This document shows, piece after piece, positions 34,398 to 45,780 of a DNA stretch of 64,000 nt. Every line of letters begins with the position of its first letter. Position 1 is the stretch's first letter. The stretch covers positions 28,926,185 to 28,990,184 of the forward strand of contig NC_052471.1 in NCBI RefSeq assembly GCF_009730915.1. The letters are read 5' to 3'. Origin of the DNA: Dioscorea cayenensis subsp. rotundata. Lineage: Eukaryota; Streptophyta; Magnoliopsida; Dioscoreales; Dioscoreaceae. A program made the position numbers and the translations under genes. The notes beneath the pieces were generated by a model. It saw nothing but the letters and a program-made list of their open reading frames with translations, did no database searches and was not told the DNA's origin.

Positions 34398-34742
34398 ATG
34401 GCTAAGGCTAAGTCAGTGAAGAAGCTGAAAGATGCAATGCAAGCATTGCAGAAGAGCTTGTCATTCTCCCGGGGGAGGTCGGGGGCACAGCCGGATGAAT
34501 GCATGTCGGAGGATGAGATTGTGGTGGTGCCAGAGGATGTGAAGGAGGGGCACTTTGCCGTGTTGGCAGTGCATGGAGAGAGGCCGCCGAAGAGGTACGT
34601 GGTGTCTCTCCGGTGTCTCTCGCACCCGGTTTTCTTGCGGTTGCTTGAGATGGCCAGCGAAGAGTTCGGATTCAGCCAGGCTGGAGCTATTGCTGTGCCT
34701 TGTAGGCCTTGTGAACTTGAGAGAATAATTAGTGATCTCTGA
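34398..34742 (+). CDS. SAUR-family (small auxin-up RNA) protein
   Basis: Single-exon gene of 114 codons. The central SAUR domain is visible: EGHFAVLAV, KRYVVSLRCLSHPVFLRLLE, ASEEFGFSQAGAIAVPCRP, ending ELERIISDL. SAUR proteins are small, plant-specific and often auxin-induced; many inhibit PP2C.D phosphatases and thereby activate plasma-membrane H+-ATPase and cell expansion. A longer open frame begins at ATG 34368, but the ATG at 34398 (MAKAKSVKKLKDAM, a typical basic N-terminus) is preferred. The gene lacks introns, as most SAURs do. Polyadenylation-type AATAAA follows at about 34823. Which SAUR clade it belongs to is not decided here. Confidence 0.92.
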   Translation: MAKAKSVKKLKDAMQALQKSLSFSRGRSGAQPDECMSEDEIVVVPEDVKEGHFAVLAVHGERPPKRYVVSLRCLSHPVFLRLLEMASEEFGFSQAGAIAVPCRPCELERIISDL

Positions 34743-35825
34743 ATGTACTACTCCTAATTGCTTTATATCTAAGGGAAGTAGCTAATGCTTGTGTTTATGG
34801 TTTACTAATTTTGATTAGTTATGAATAAAATCTTGTTCATTGTGTTGCTAATTTTGCAACAGGCAAAATTTTAATATAAACATCCAAAGTGTTGTTGTTG
34901 GCTTTTCTTTTTCAATTTTATTTAAACTATTATTAAAATCTTGAACTTATTCTAAAGTGACAACTCAAATCCTCTGCATTTCCTACACATCTTTCATGTA
35001 TTTCTCCACATGTGTTTTTCTTTATTGGGTCATTACTTGTTCTGGTTGTTGTCTTTTTGTTTTGTTTTGTTCTGTTCTGTATATATATATATATATATAT
35101 ATATTTTTTTGACAAGTGGGAAATTTGGGCAAACCACGGATTCAAAACTCATCTCTTTGGATTGAGGGGAGAATCAAATATCAATTTTACTGTTGTAACT
35201 TCATTTTAGTTTATAACTTTATAATATATTAAAAATAATTAGATATATATTATTAAGATTTTATTTTTGAATGTTAATTTTTTTTCACACCCTTAAATTT
35301 CTGAAATTTAAAATAAAAGGATAAGAAATTAAAGAGATTACTCTCTGCTTTTAATGTTATTTTAAAATTGAGAGAAATAATTTTGCAAATAAAATAGAAG
35401 AGGAATAATAGTTTTATTAATATTAGCATTCCCTTCAATGTTTTTATACAACCCTCTCTAATTTATTTTAATTTTAAAAAGACTAATTTATTTTTATCTC
35501 AAAAAATAAATTTCCAAAATTGAAATATGTTATTTCATCAATCCCAAGAAAAACCTGGAGTAAAAATTTTAACAAAAATTTTCAATTTATGTTGCAAAAT
35601 CTGAAATTGCAAAAAAATAAAATAAAACAAAATAAAATAAAAAATAAAACCAACATTTAAAAAATACACACTATATGAATATAATATGTATATATATTAT
35701 ATTAATAAAAAAATAATCCAATAAATTACTAGAGTGGCTTGTATATAATGTTTTTATTTTAATAAATAGACGATAAATCTCTTCATTTAAAAAAAAAAAA
35801 AAAAGGCCATATTCAGGGATTGATT
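34743..35825. other. AT-rich intergenic
   Basis: Downstream of the SAUR gene. It contains an (AT)n run at about 35080-35104 and A/T-rich low-complexity DNA; no gene or element end seen. Confidence 0.5.
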
Positions 35826-36286
35826 AATGCTATTCCTCTCGACCAAGTTGCCCGAATTTGAGTCTTGAACGACGTGGCAACCCACGTGATTCATTTTCTC
35901 TCTCCTCATAATTTAAAGCTGCACCATTTTATTGTATAAATTGTGTTATAAATTGCTTAATATCAATCCATTGATAAATGCTGATGATGAACTGTGTATT
36001 GTTTCTTATGTTTGCTGGAGAAGAGGGTGGGGGGCGAGAAATATGAGAATAGGGCACCAAAAATCGTCTGTTGGAGAGGAGGCCTAGATGGGAGCAAGGA
36101 TGTGAAGATGGGCTTTGAGTCTTTGACTAAGCTGGTGTGTTGTTGCTTTGACCTGACAACTTTTGTTTTTTTTGTTTTTTATTAAAGTAAAAGATATAAT
36201 CTGATGAGGAGAGAGAAAATGAATCACGTGGGTTACCACGTCGTTCGGGACTTAAATTCGGGCAACTTGGTCTGAGGAATAGCATT
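35826..36286. mobile_element. MITE with ~100-bp TIRs carrying G-box motifs
   Basis: The left end starts AATGCTATTCCTC and the right end is its reverse complement; the inverted match extends for about 100 bp on each side through GACCAAGTTGCCCGAATT and the CACGTG palindrome (35883-35888 and 36225-36230). No convincing target duplication is seen. It lies about 270 bp upstream of the thylakoid-lumen protein start codon. Confidence 0.75.
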
Positions 36287-36559
36287 GCTCTTTTATTTTG
36301 GTCCTTCCCAACTTGTCAATATTGTTAAAATATAGACATTGAGATTCTATTTTGGTCATTTCCAGCTTGTTAATATTGTTAGTAATATTGTTAAAATAAA
36401 TAAATAAATAAATAATAATAAAGTAAATTATAGTTGTAGGCTAAAAAAATAATAATAAATAAACAAATAAATACTTAATTAGAAGAGAAGAGAAAACAAA
36501 TTAATTATAGTATCTGTCTCACAGTCTCACTTGCTTGTGAGAAGAGGAAGACAAAATAT

Positions 36560-39500
36560 ATGGCTATGCTTCTCCTTCGTCAAGCTTCTCCCTTTCCATT
36601 TCAATCCAGGCAGCAAATTATCCTCCAAAACCGCCCTATTCTCACTTCCAAATCAATGCAAAACCCTAGAGCACTCAACCTCAAGAAAAATCTTTCTGAT
36701 TTCAGCTCTCAATCTCTCAAATTCGTTCTGTCTGGTGCTCTTGCGCTTGGAATCTCTTTGTCTGGTATTAATCTTTGTTTTTTTTTTTGGATTAATTTTC
36801 ATTATTTTGAATTATCAAACAATGTTCTCAGTCAAAGATGTGATTTTTAGGTGTTTTTTTTTTTGTCACAAATATATCTTTTTGTCAAGTATTTGTGAGA
36901 GTATGTGATGTGTGCTGGGCTGCTAAAAATGTGATTTTTTTTTCAAAATTATTTATTTAATATTAATGAATTAATAAGAATGCATATTTGCATGATTCTG
37001 ATGCTGCATTCATCAAGAAGGATTCATGGATTCTGTTTTTGTGGGATTAAAATGCAAAGAAGATGACAGATTTCAAGCATTGGACAATGAATAGAGTTGA
37101 TCCTTTTGTTGTTTTCCTTACAATTTTGAAGTATATATATAGATATATTGTTTTTCTTATATTATTGGATTAAAAGGATGTGTCTTTTCATCATTCTGAT
37201 GCTGCATTGATCAACACAAAGTCTTAGATATTCAGCAGTTTGATATTATTGGACTAGGAGGATGTGTTTTTTAAGCAGTAAATTTGCTTTTGCTTCATCA
37301 ATTTGGTTAAATTTTCCCTTGGGATCTCTATACTTTGAACAAACTCATAATTCAATGAGTGAAACTGATAGGATGTGGTTTGATTGAAGCAATTTTTATT
37401 TTTCCCTTTCATTATCCTGCTACTATTGGATTGAAGGGATGCACATTTTCATAATTCTGATGGCACATTGATAAACAAGGTCTTGGAGATTCTATTCTGA
37501 GGAATTTTTTGGCAATAAATTTTTTTAAAAGATGTCAGCTTTCAAGCATGGGGTAATAAATCAATTTGGTTGTGATGTTAGTTACCACCCTAGGCTGGTC
37601 CTTTTGTTTTATAGTATCTATACTTTGAGCAAGTTGATAAATTGATGAATGGAATTGATAGGGCTTGGTTCAGTTGAAGCAAAGGTTGGGGTTAACAAGC
37701 CAGAATTACTTCCCAAAGAATTCAGCACTGTAATTGATGTTGCGGGGTTCCTTTCTGCAGGCCAGGTATGAAATGGTTATACATTTTTCTTGCAAAGGGT
37801 TGATCCCACTAAAGTATAAAGGAAAAAAGAAAAATTGTTCATTTTAATGCTTCAAACACATATTTGTTTGTTTTGGTCCATTTATCTAACATGGTGACTG
37901 ATGTGACTAGACTTATGGCACATTTGTGTGAATGCAAGTTCGGCAAAGGGATTGACCTAAATAAACAAGTTCTTGTAATTCAGGGCCTTAAATGAATATT
38001 TTTTACTCTGGGAGGCCGAGATGAATAATGGCCCAAACTTTAGTGGTCACTAATGAATTTAACTGCAAAGTGATTGATAAAGACAATTTTATATTGTCAA
38101 TACCAATTTGTGATCAACATTATTTTCTGTTTAATTCACAAAAGCTTCAACTGCTACACTTAAAACCAGTTTTTTGATTTGAAACATGGAAACAGTGTCT
38201 AACCATACAAGTATTGTATTTTAATGTATATTGAAAATTTGTTCTTGATATGAACCGGCGATTTTTGCGTGATATGTTTTGGACTTTTCTAGGAGAATCG
38301 ACTTCGACAAGAAATTGACAATCTTGAGAAGGATACAGGATTTAAGCTTAGAGTTCTTGCACAGAATTATCCTGATACACCAGGTAACTAGAGAACCTAA
38401 ACATGGTTCCCTATAATTTGAAATTTTTTTTTTGTAGCTTCTTTATGAAATTCTTTGTTTACATATAGTATCCATAAACATTTTGAACAACTACCAATGA
38501 GAGATGTTCTAAGCATATCAAACAATCATAAGTTTTCGACTAAAAAGTGAAAGAATAGTATAATATGCGACACAATTTAAATCCATTTGGCTTCGGCCTT
38601 GAAACTGTAAGATCAATCTGAACCTTGGTTCATTACCATTTCTATTCATCTTCTTGTCTTCCTTTTTTTTTATCTGCTCTTGTTGCAAGCGTTTGTTTTA
38701 TATAATACCTTTCTTTCAACAGGCTTAGCTATTAAGGACTTTTGGCAAGTGGACGATAGAACAATTGTTTTTGTTGCTGACCCAACTTTTGGTAAGATAT
38801 GCCACTATGAAATCCAACATGCCTATCAAATTCTTACGAATATGTATTTACTTTGGAAAAGAAGTAACAAATGTAATTTGATCCAATTTGTCCTTTCATT
38901 CTTTATTATTCTTACTTTGAACTTTCTCATTTAGAATGTATTCCTTCTTGTTTATTGTGTTTGATTGTGAAACATCCATAACTGATGCAAACTTATGCCT
39001 CTTGTTTATTGTAGATATAAAAACCAAGTCAAACCATACTGGTATTGCTTTGTTTCCATCTCTCACATACATTTTATTGTAATCGAGTTTGAGCAGGCAA
39101 TATATTGAATTTCAATGTTGGCTCTACCATTGACTTGGACATACCAAGAAGCTTTTGGAGCCGTCTTGCCGGAAAATATGGGAACATTTTCTATTGGAAA
39201 GAAAAGGTACATTTCTCCAAAACTATATCTATATATATATATATGTATGTATGTATGTATTCAAATGTATCATTGTCACTCATTGAAAAGATCAACATGG
39301 TTGCTTTGTCACGTTGATCATACTTAAACTGATATCATATATGTATACATATATATAATATCGGTTTATTTTTCACATCTAAAAGTCCACAAGGATATAC
39401 ATATAGCTCTCAGATAGAATCTTAATCACCATGCTTGTTTATAGGTGGCAGTCCAGAAATTTTCTGGCTTTTGCATGCATGAAAGATATCTAGCAGGACT

Positions 39501-39685
39501 TTTCAATTCAAAGCACATTTTTCTCAAGTCTTAGTTTTCTTCTCTGTAAAGGTTTTTCCGTTTCGTAATCGTACCTTATCTTTTGTGTCTAGGGAGAAGA
39601 TGCGTCCATTGAGGCTGCTGTCATGGCAATATCAAGTTGTTTGAAAGAACCTGTCGGCCCAAATAACTGCTCTGATGTGAAGTGA
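36560..39685 (+). CDS. Thylakoid lumenal 15.0-kDa protein 2-like
   Basis: Six exons join in frame to 223 aa: 36560-36764, 37662-37765, 38293-38383, 38723-38791, 39097-39206, 39593-39685. The mature part is highly diagnostic (ELLPKEFSTVIDVAGFLS, EIDNLEKDTGFKLRVLAQNY, GLAIKDFWQVDDRTIVFVAD, IDLDIPRSFWSRLAGKYGN, EDASIEAAVMAISSCLKEPV) and corresponds to the Arabidopsis At5g52970 type. The N-terminus is bipartite: a Ser/Arg-rich chloroplast transit region (residues 1-50) followed by a hydrophobic stretch (about 55-70) ending GSVEA, consistent with lumenal targeting; no twin-Arg pair is seen before it. The domain resembles the TPM/TLP18.3 fold; the biochemical role is not established. All introns are GT-AG. 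Confidence 0.93.
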
Positions 39686-40835
39686 AACTTACTAATTTTT
39701 CATTGTTCAGGAAATTTGACGAGGAAGACACAGTTTTGTGTTACCTTTTCTTTTTAGAGTGTATAATAATCATAAATAGACTGTTCTTTTTCTTTCTTTC
39801 TTTTTATTTTTATTTTTAAATTATCTTGCAGCTATTAAAAAACCAGTGGTTCTTTGCCCACATTGAAATTTTTTATCTTCTTCCGATGATGTTAAACTTC
39901 TGTACTTTATGAGAGAAAAGAAAAGATGATGGTTAATAATTGAATGTGTAATGTAGTTAATGCCCCATTCTCTTCAATTTTATGCCTTTATTTACCTTCT
40001 ATCTGAAATTTGATATATATGGTCTTTGATTTTTTTTTTTCTCTGCATTTTTATCAGAATATGATCAACAAGATGAATCTAGTGAAATGGAATTAGAAGG
40101 AAAAATAGTATGCATCTAAACCCATTGTCTTCTTGTGATTATCCTGCTGCTTGTTCTGACAGCTTTACTGAAAGAAAATCGCAATGCATCTTTAAATCCC
40201 CGTCAGCATTCCTTCTCATCGCCAGGTACTCATCTCCCTCTCTTGAAAAATCAATCCGTGTCTTGTTTTTTTATATATCTTAATGGCAGTGAAACCATAT
40301 ATTGAACATGATTCTGTAGATTACTGCTGAATTATTAGCTTTGACAATCCATCTCAGTTTTGCCTTTTTAATATTCATTTGCAGTAAAATTGTAAATTAA
40401 ACATGATTGCATGATGTCCTATTCATCAGTGATCATCAAACTTCACGTAAATTACTGCTGAATTCTTAGCTTAGATGATCAATCGTTGTTTCGCCTTTTT
40501 GATGCTCATTAACAACAAAATTGTAAATGGAACATTATTTTCTGACACGGTGGCATCAATCAAAATTCATAGCTACAATATGATGATAAAATATGCTTCC
40601 TAAAAGATTAATACTCAATAATCTTCTACATGCTTGTAAAATCCAAGAAAATATGGACTAAAATACCAATCAAACTAAAATGACATCTAGATAAAATCTT
40701 GTTGGGGAGAAGGTACAATCACAAACCAAAAAGCCGGTGTTTTGATGCAGTTACTGCAACACTTCAGCACGGTATTGTAGCATTCAGCACACGTATTGTA
40801 GAAACCGTGCTAAAATTAAGAATTTCAATATGTAA
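39686..40835. repeat. Intergenic with decayed ~130-bp tandem repeat
   Basis: About two and a half diverged copies of a unit of about 131 bp: TTACTGCTGAATTATTAGCT at 40321 and TTACTGCTGAATTCTTAGCT at 40452, each followed by TTTGCCTTTTT / TTCGCCTTTTT and an AAAATTGTAAAT-like stretch, with a further partial copy before 40320. The rest is 3'-flank of the lumen protein gene with no coding region. Confidence 0.5.
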
Positions 40836-43690
40836 TTAGCACAGCTTTTGTACGGCCGTGTTGTTGCATGTGCTACTCTCAACCTCAACTGCATTAGCTA
40901 TGTTTGGTCTTGCACACACCATGGCATATATTAAATTGTCAATTGCATATGCATACGGAAGTCTGCTGATTTCTTCCTTTTCTTTTTCACTTGTAGGACA
41001 TTGCTTTGAATTGAGCTTGAAGTGGAGAACAATAGCCTTGGTCTTACTCATGTTAAATCTTTTAAGTAATGTAGGTTTCTTGAGATAACCACAACTTCCA
41101 AATCTTCCTGTCATGGGAGATCTTCACCAAGTATCTGTTTAGTTGTACCTAAGTCTTTCATGGCAAAAGGCTTGCTCAATTCTCTCTTCAAATCTTCAAT
41201 TTTCCTTGCATCATATCCTAAATAAGCATGTCATCAACATGTGAAAGGAGAAAAATGAAGTTATCTATGGAGTGTTTCTTTATAAACACACACTGGTCAA
41301 ATGCAGTCCTGGTGTACCCATAATTCATCATAAATGATTCGAACTTTTGTTCCATTACCTTGGAGCTTGTTTAAGCTAATACAAGCTTCTTCAATTTACA
41401 CACAGAGCTTTACCATCACTGAACATGATGTACTCATTAACATTGTAACTATTAAAAGGTCGGTGCTTCCTAGTAGATCTTCTTAGCTAATCTCAACTGG
41501 TGGTAGTGGTGGTGATTGTTTTGCTTCTTTAATTGACTTTATATTATTAGAGGGACAGGTTTCATCATTAGTTGTGTCATCACCATCTTCTTAGACTTCT
41601 CCCCTTTGATCAACATTCCTCACAGGGGAAGGGATAAGATCCAAATTAATAGGAATTTCAGTAGAGGAACTAGATCTTTAACCCTTGTCACCATCATCAG
41701 TCAACTGGTTTTCAAGGAAAATTATATCTCTCCTCTTGACAATTTTTTTATTCGCTGGATCCTATAATCTGTGTCCAAACTTCTCATAACCATACCCCAT
41801 AAAAATATATGTACTTACCTTATCATCAAGCTCAAACTTTTCATCCTAGGAATATGAACATAAGCCTTGTAGCCAAACACTCTGAGATGATCATAAGATA
41901 CATCTTCCTAGTCCAAACTCTATTTGGTACATCATCATTTAATACTGTTGCTGGAGAAAAATTAATTAGGTCAACTGATGCTTTCATAACCTTCCCCCAA
42001 AATGGCTTCGGAAGCTTCGCTTATGACGACATACATCTGATTCTTTCTTCAATTGTTCTGTTTATTCTCTTTGCTATATCATTCCTCTGAGGTGTCTTAG
42101 CAGGTGCCTTCTCAAGCCTGATTCCGTAGAGTTTGCAATAATTCTCAACTGGCCCTATGTACTCACCACTATTATCCGCTCTAGCTGCCTTCAGTTGTTT
42201 TCTTGTCTCCCTTTCAACCTTGTCATAGAATTCCTTAAAAGCATCAAGAACCTGAACTTTAGTTTTCAGAGCAATAGCCCATATCTTCCTTGAGTGGTCA
42301 TCGATGAAGGCTGTAAAATACAGTATTCCTCCAAAGGTTTTCTCTTGCAAAGATCAGTGTGAATCAAATCAATTATATTTAATTTTCTTGATGGAGGATG
42401 TGAATAAAAAACAACTTTATGAGTTTGCCCAATTAAGCAATAACTTTTCATTGATATGGCCGAGCCTCTTGTGCCATAGATCAATGTTTGAACTCATTTG
42501 AACTACATTTGTCTCTCATTTATGAAGTTTAACTTGCAAGACATAGAATGTATTCATCTTCGTTCTTTTAGCAATTACTAGAGATTTTTTCGTGAAATTC
42601 CATCTACTTTCACTAAACTAATTAGTGCAACCCTCATCATCAAGTTTGCTTGCGGAAATCAAATTTATGCTCATATCTAGAACATGCCTAATATCTTTAT
42701 AGTAACTTGTACCCGAGATTAGTGATGCAGCAGTATACTTGAGACCGTTGATTTGCGCACGAATACCCGATAATAAGTCTTTCAACACCTGTTGATCAAC
42801 GATAACCAGGATTGAGAAAGAATAAAATTTTATTATTCAATAAAAATGATGATCACAAAACTAATTTTCTCTTGGATGTAGGCTTACATTAAATTGGTGA
42901 AAATAGCACTAAGAAAGGAGATAATTTTAAAAATTATAAAAAATAGTAAATTCTCAAATATCAGCAAGAAATAAAAGATCTAACAAAATAAAGACTATTG
43001 CCATAAACAGCTCACAAATCAGAGATTTCTATCCTAAGATATAACGAAATCAATTATTACTAAAAATGACAAAATTAGGGTTTTCGAGGCCTAAACGATG
43101 GAATTTGGCCAAATTTTAGTATGACTCACGAGTTTGTGGGACACAAACTGGTGACTTTTGTCCCTTGACCCGTTTCCCATCAAATAGACCCTGTCAAACC
43201 ATAAAATCCCGTCGCCCGCCAAATTACCGAAATACCCTTCCATCGAACTTTTCCATGTACGCACATGCTAATTCATCTATACGCCGGTCATCAATTAATC
43301 TCCAACTAAATATTTCCAATACCCACAACCTATGATGCACCATCGTTTGCATCTTTACAGTCCTAAAGTTACATCTAGAGTAGGAAGTAAGCAACTCATC
43401 TAGAGTAAAGTAACACGGAATGATGCTCCAGAATCTGTCACCTGGTTACTCTTGTGGCTTACCAAGTTGATACAGCTATCATCATAAATAATACTAACAT
43501 CACCTTTTCTAGCTACTATATTAGTCTCATTTTCATCTTTACTTTCTTGACTCTGTTCGTTCCATGGGAATCTGCATTCTTTCTTCATGTGACCCACTCT
43601 GTTGTAGTGAAAACACTTAATGTCTTTCGTGCTCTTTGGCATGTCTTTGAATTTATCTATGTTGTCATGACCTTATGGAAGTCTACTTTC
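40836..43690 (-). mobile_element. Ty1/Copia retrotransposon relic
   Basis: On the minus strand, in the Copia order: a gag zinc knuckle (CFHYNRVGHMKKEC, about 43580) followed by a protease active site (DSGAS, about 43430), GAG-pre-integrase remnants (LWHKRLGHI, about 42450-42480), the integrase core (FIDDHSRKIWAIALK, NSGEYIG, RLEKAPAKTPQRN) at 42021-42350, reverse transcriptase pieces including HVDDMLI near 41225, and its C-terminal part (SSKQCPTSEKEKEEISRLPYAYA analogue, 40836-41114). Multiple stops and frameshifts are present, no LTR pair is recognised, and the coding region is interrupted at 42723-43293. A dead, old copy. Confidence 0.85.
42723..43293. mobile_element. Short solo-LTR-like insertion in the Copia relic
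   Basis: Copia-homologous sequence is broken here: VVGIGNI lies on one side and DIRHVLDMSINLISASKLDD on the other, where they should be nearly contiguous. The inserted segment starts TGATG and ends CATCA, i.e. TG...CA with a 5-bp inverted terminus, and is flanked by ATTAG (42718-42722) and ATTAA (43294-43298), one mismatch. No coding capacity. It could alternatively be another short element. Confidence 0.5.
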
Positions 43691-45780
43691 ACTTCTATTG
43701 TTGGGCTAGCCTTATTTAGTGGGACCTATGAATAAGTGTGGTTCTCACCTAAATAATTAACAAAAAAATAAAAAATAAAAAAGTATCTATGCTAACATTT
43801 GGAGTATTGTAGAAGTTGTGAGAGATGCATGAGAGGCTAGCATACAAAGTGATAAACCAAGAAGAAAAAAGAAGTGAAAAGGGGTTTAGAACTTAAGTAT
43901 ATGAAGACGATCGAATGGCAAATTAGAGCTGGATTTTTTTTCCAGATTTTGGGTGGTGAAACTTTCCTAGTGGCTATCCTAATCTACTAGGTTTGATCTT
44001 CTTCTTTTTTAATCCCTTCTTGAAGACATTTGTTATCCATGCTTGTGTTGATAACATGTGTTGCTTAAGAGCATTTTATTGATGTGTTGATGCCTCTAAG
44101 CTTGTATAGCTTTAATTGAATATAAAGAAAAACTTTATTATCCTTTTGTTGTTATAGTGGAAAAAGGTTTTAAGTGGTTTTAGCATCCTGTGATTTTTCA
44201 CCCCTATATTAGAGGGGACGCTAAATTGTGTGTTTTATTTATGTGTTCCATATTAACTTTGATAGTATTTTGTTTCAGATCCCGTTCTTGTACTCAAAGA
44301 GAGGAAGAATAGAGATCCTAGAAATTTCAGAATTTAACACGACTACTACAGTAATTGTGTTGAGGTCATGTTGATCACATGTTTATAATTTTTACATTGT
44401 GCTATAGCGCATGTCCTACAGTATATAAAATTCATGAAAATAATATGAGTTGCAACATTACCATGTAAAGACTATTTTAATTACAAGTTAAAGTTCTCAA
44501 TTTTAACATGAATTCTATAATATCAGTGCTAATTACTGCAGTACTATACTGAAGTGTTACATTAACTTCAGCAAAATGCCAATTTTGTGGTTTTGTAATT
44601 TGTGATTTTACCTTCCCTGGAATAGTTGGAACAAAGTAACAATAATATATATATATATAATGATGGAAAAATGCCTACCTTTCAAGGTCAATGTCATAAA
44701 TAGCACAATAATTGACTTCTTTGGAAGTATTTTAATCAATGTCTTGTTATGGTTAGATATTTGACAACTCCATCATGTCCTAATCTTTGACTATGTCTAA
44801 TGTTTTATCTCTTTCCCAAATATTTTATTGGAAAATTTGTATGAAAATGTCTTTGGTTTCCCATTAAGTTTTCAGTGTCACCCCTGTACTTTTCCATATT
44901 GACATAATTGTTACCGACCTTCATGACTATATTTTTTGAACTTATGTAAAAATTCCTCCAAAATGTTTAAATTTAATCTACACTAGAACAAATTATATAT
45001 ATTAAAAAATTAGTTCTTGAAATTCTTGAAAAGTCCTCCATCATTTGTAAGCTCTAAAATTTATTTATTTTTTTCATATTTATGCATAATTTTAGTGATA
45101 TTTGCATTTTAAAACTTTATTTTTTTTAAAAAAAATTCCAAGTCCAAATCTACCAAAAATAATTCTTATTTTTAAGTATAAAACTATATATATATATTAA
45201 AAAAAAAACCCCCACTAGCATGCCCATATCTAGTCAGCATCATGTGATAGTGCAAAACACCCCATTGCACTCCAATTAGAAAATTCTTATTATTAAATTA
45301 AAGAATTTAAATAATCAAATGAACTTGAATATTTTAAGAAAAAAAAAGAGGGTGAAAATAACATGATTTACTTTATTTATTTATTTATTTATTATTCATT
45401 AAAATAACAGCCTCAGACTCTTACCAATTCTTTCTAGTTCTGGTCGTGTTTCCTATATTATTTTATTCATTTCCCCCCTCCTCCAAATCAATTTTAAATA
45501 TTTTAAATTAAATTTAAGTAAAAAAATTTCCACTTTTTATTTATATTTATTTTATAATATATAATTATATTTCAGAAAAATATATAATTTTATATTCTGA
45601 AAAAATTAAATAAATGTTCTAATAAAATAAAAAATATTTTAATTTTAAATTAAAACAGAATTTCCCGTTTCCCGTTTCCCGTTTCCCGTTTCTTCTCTTC
45701 TTCTCCGTCTCTGCATTCTTGAACCCTAGTCTTCTCCTCTCCATCTCCCAATCCATTCGAGCTTTGATCCGAGCTTCTCG
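43691..45780. other. Intergenic; 5' region of the PUB gene
   Basis: AT-rich sequence without a recognised gene. It includes an (AT)n run at about 44647-44660 and, just before the PUB gene, four head-to-tail TTTCCCG heptamers (45661-45688) followed by a CT-rich leader (about 45690-45770). Confidence 0.45.

Noticed and set aside
35994-36185. 63-codon open frame between SAUR and the lumen protein gene
   Set aside because: Lies wholly inside the MITE 35826-36286 and matches no family.
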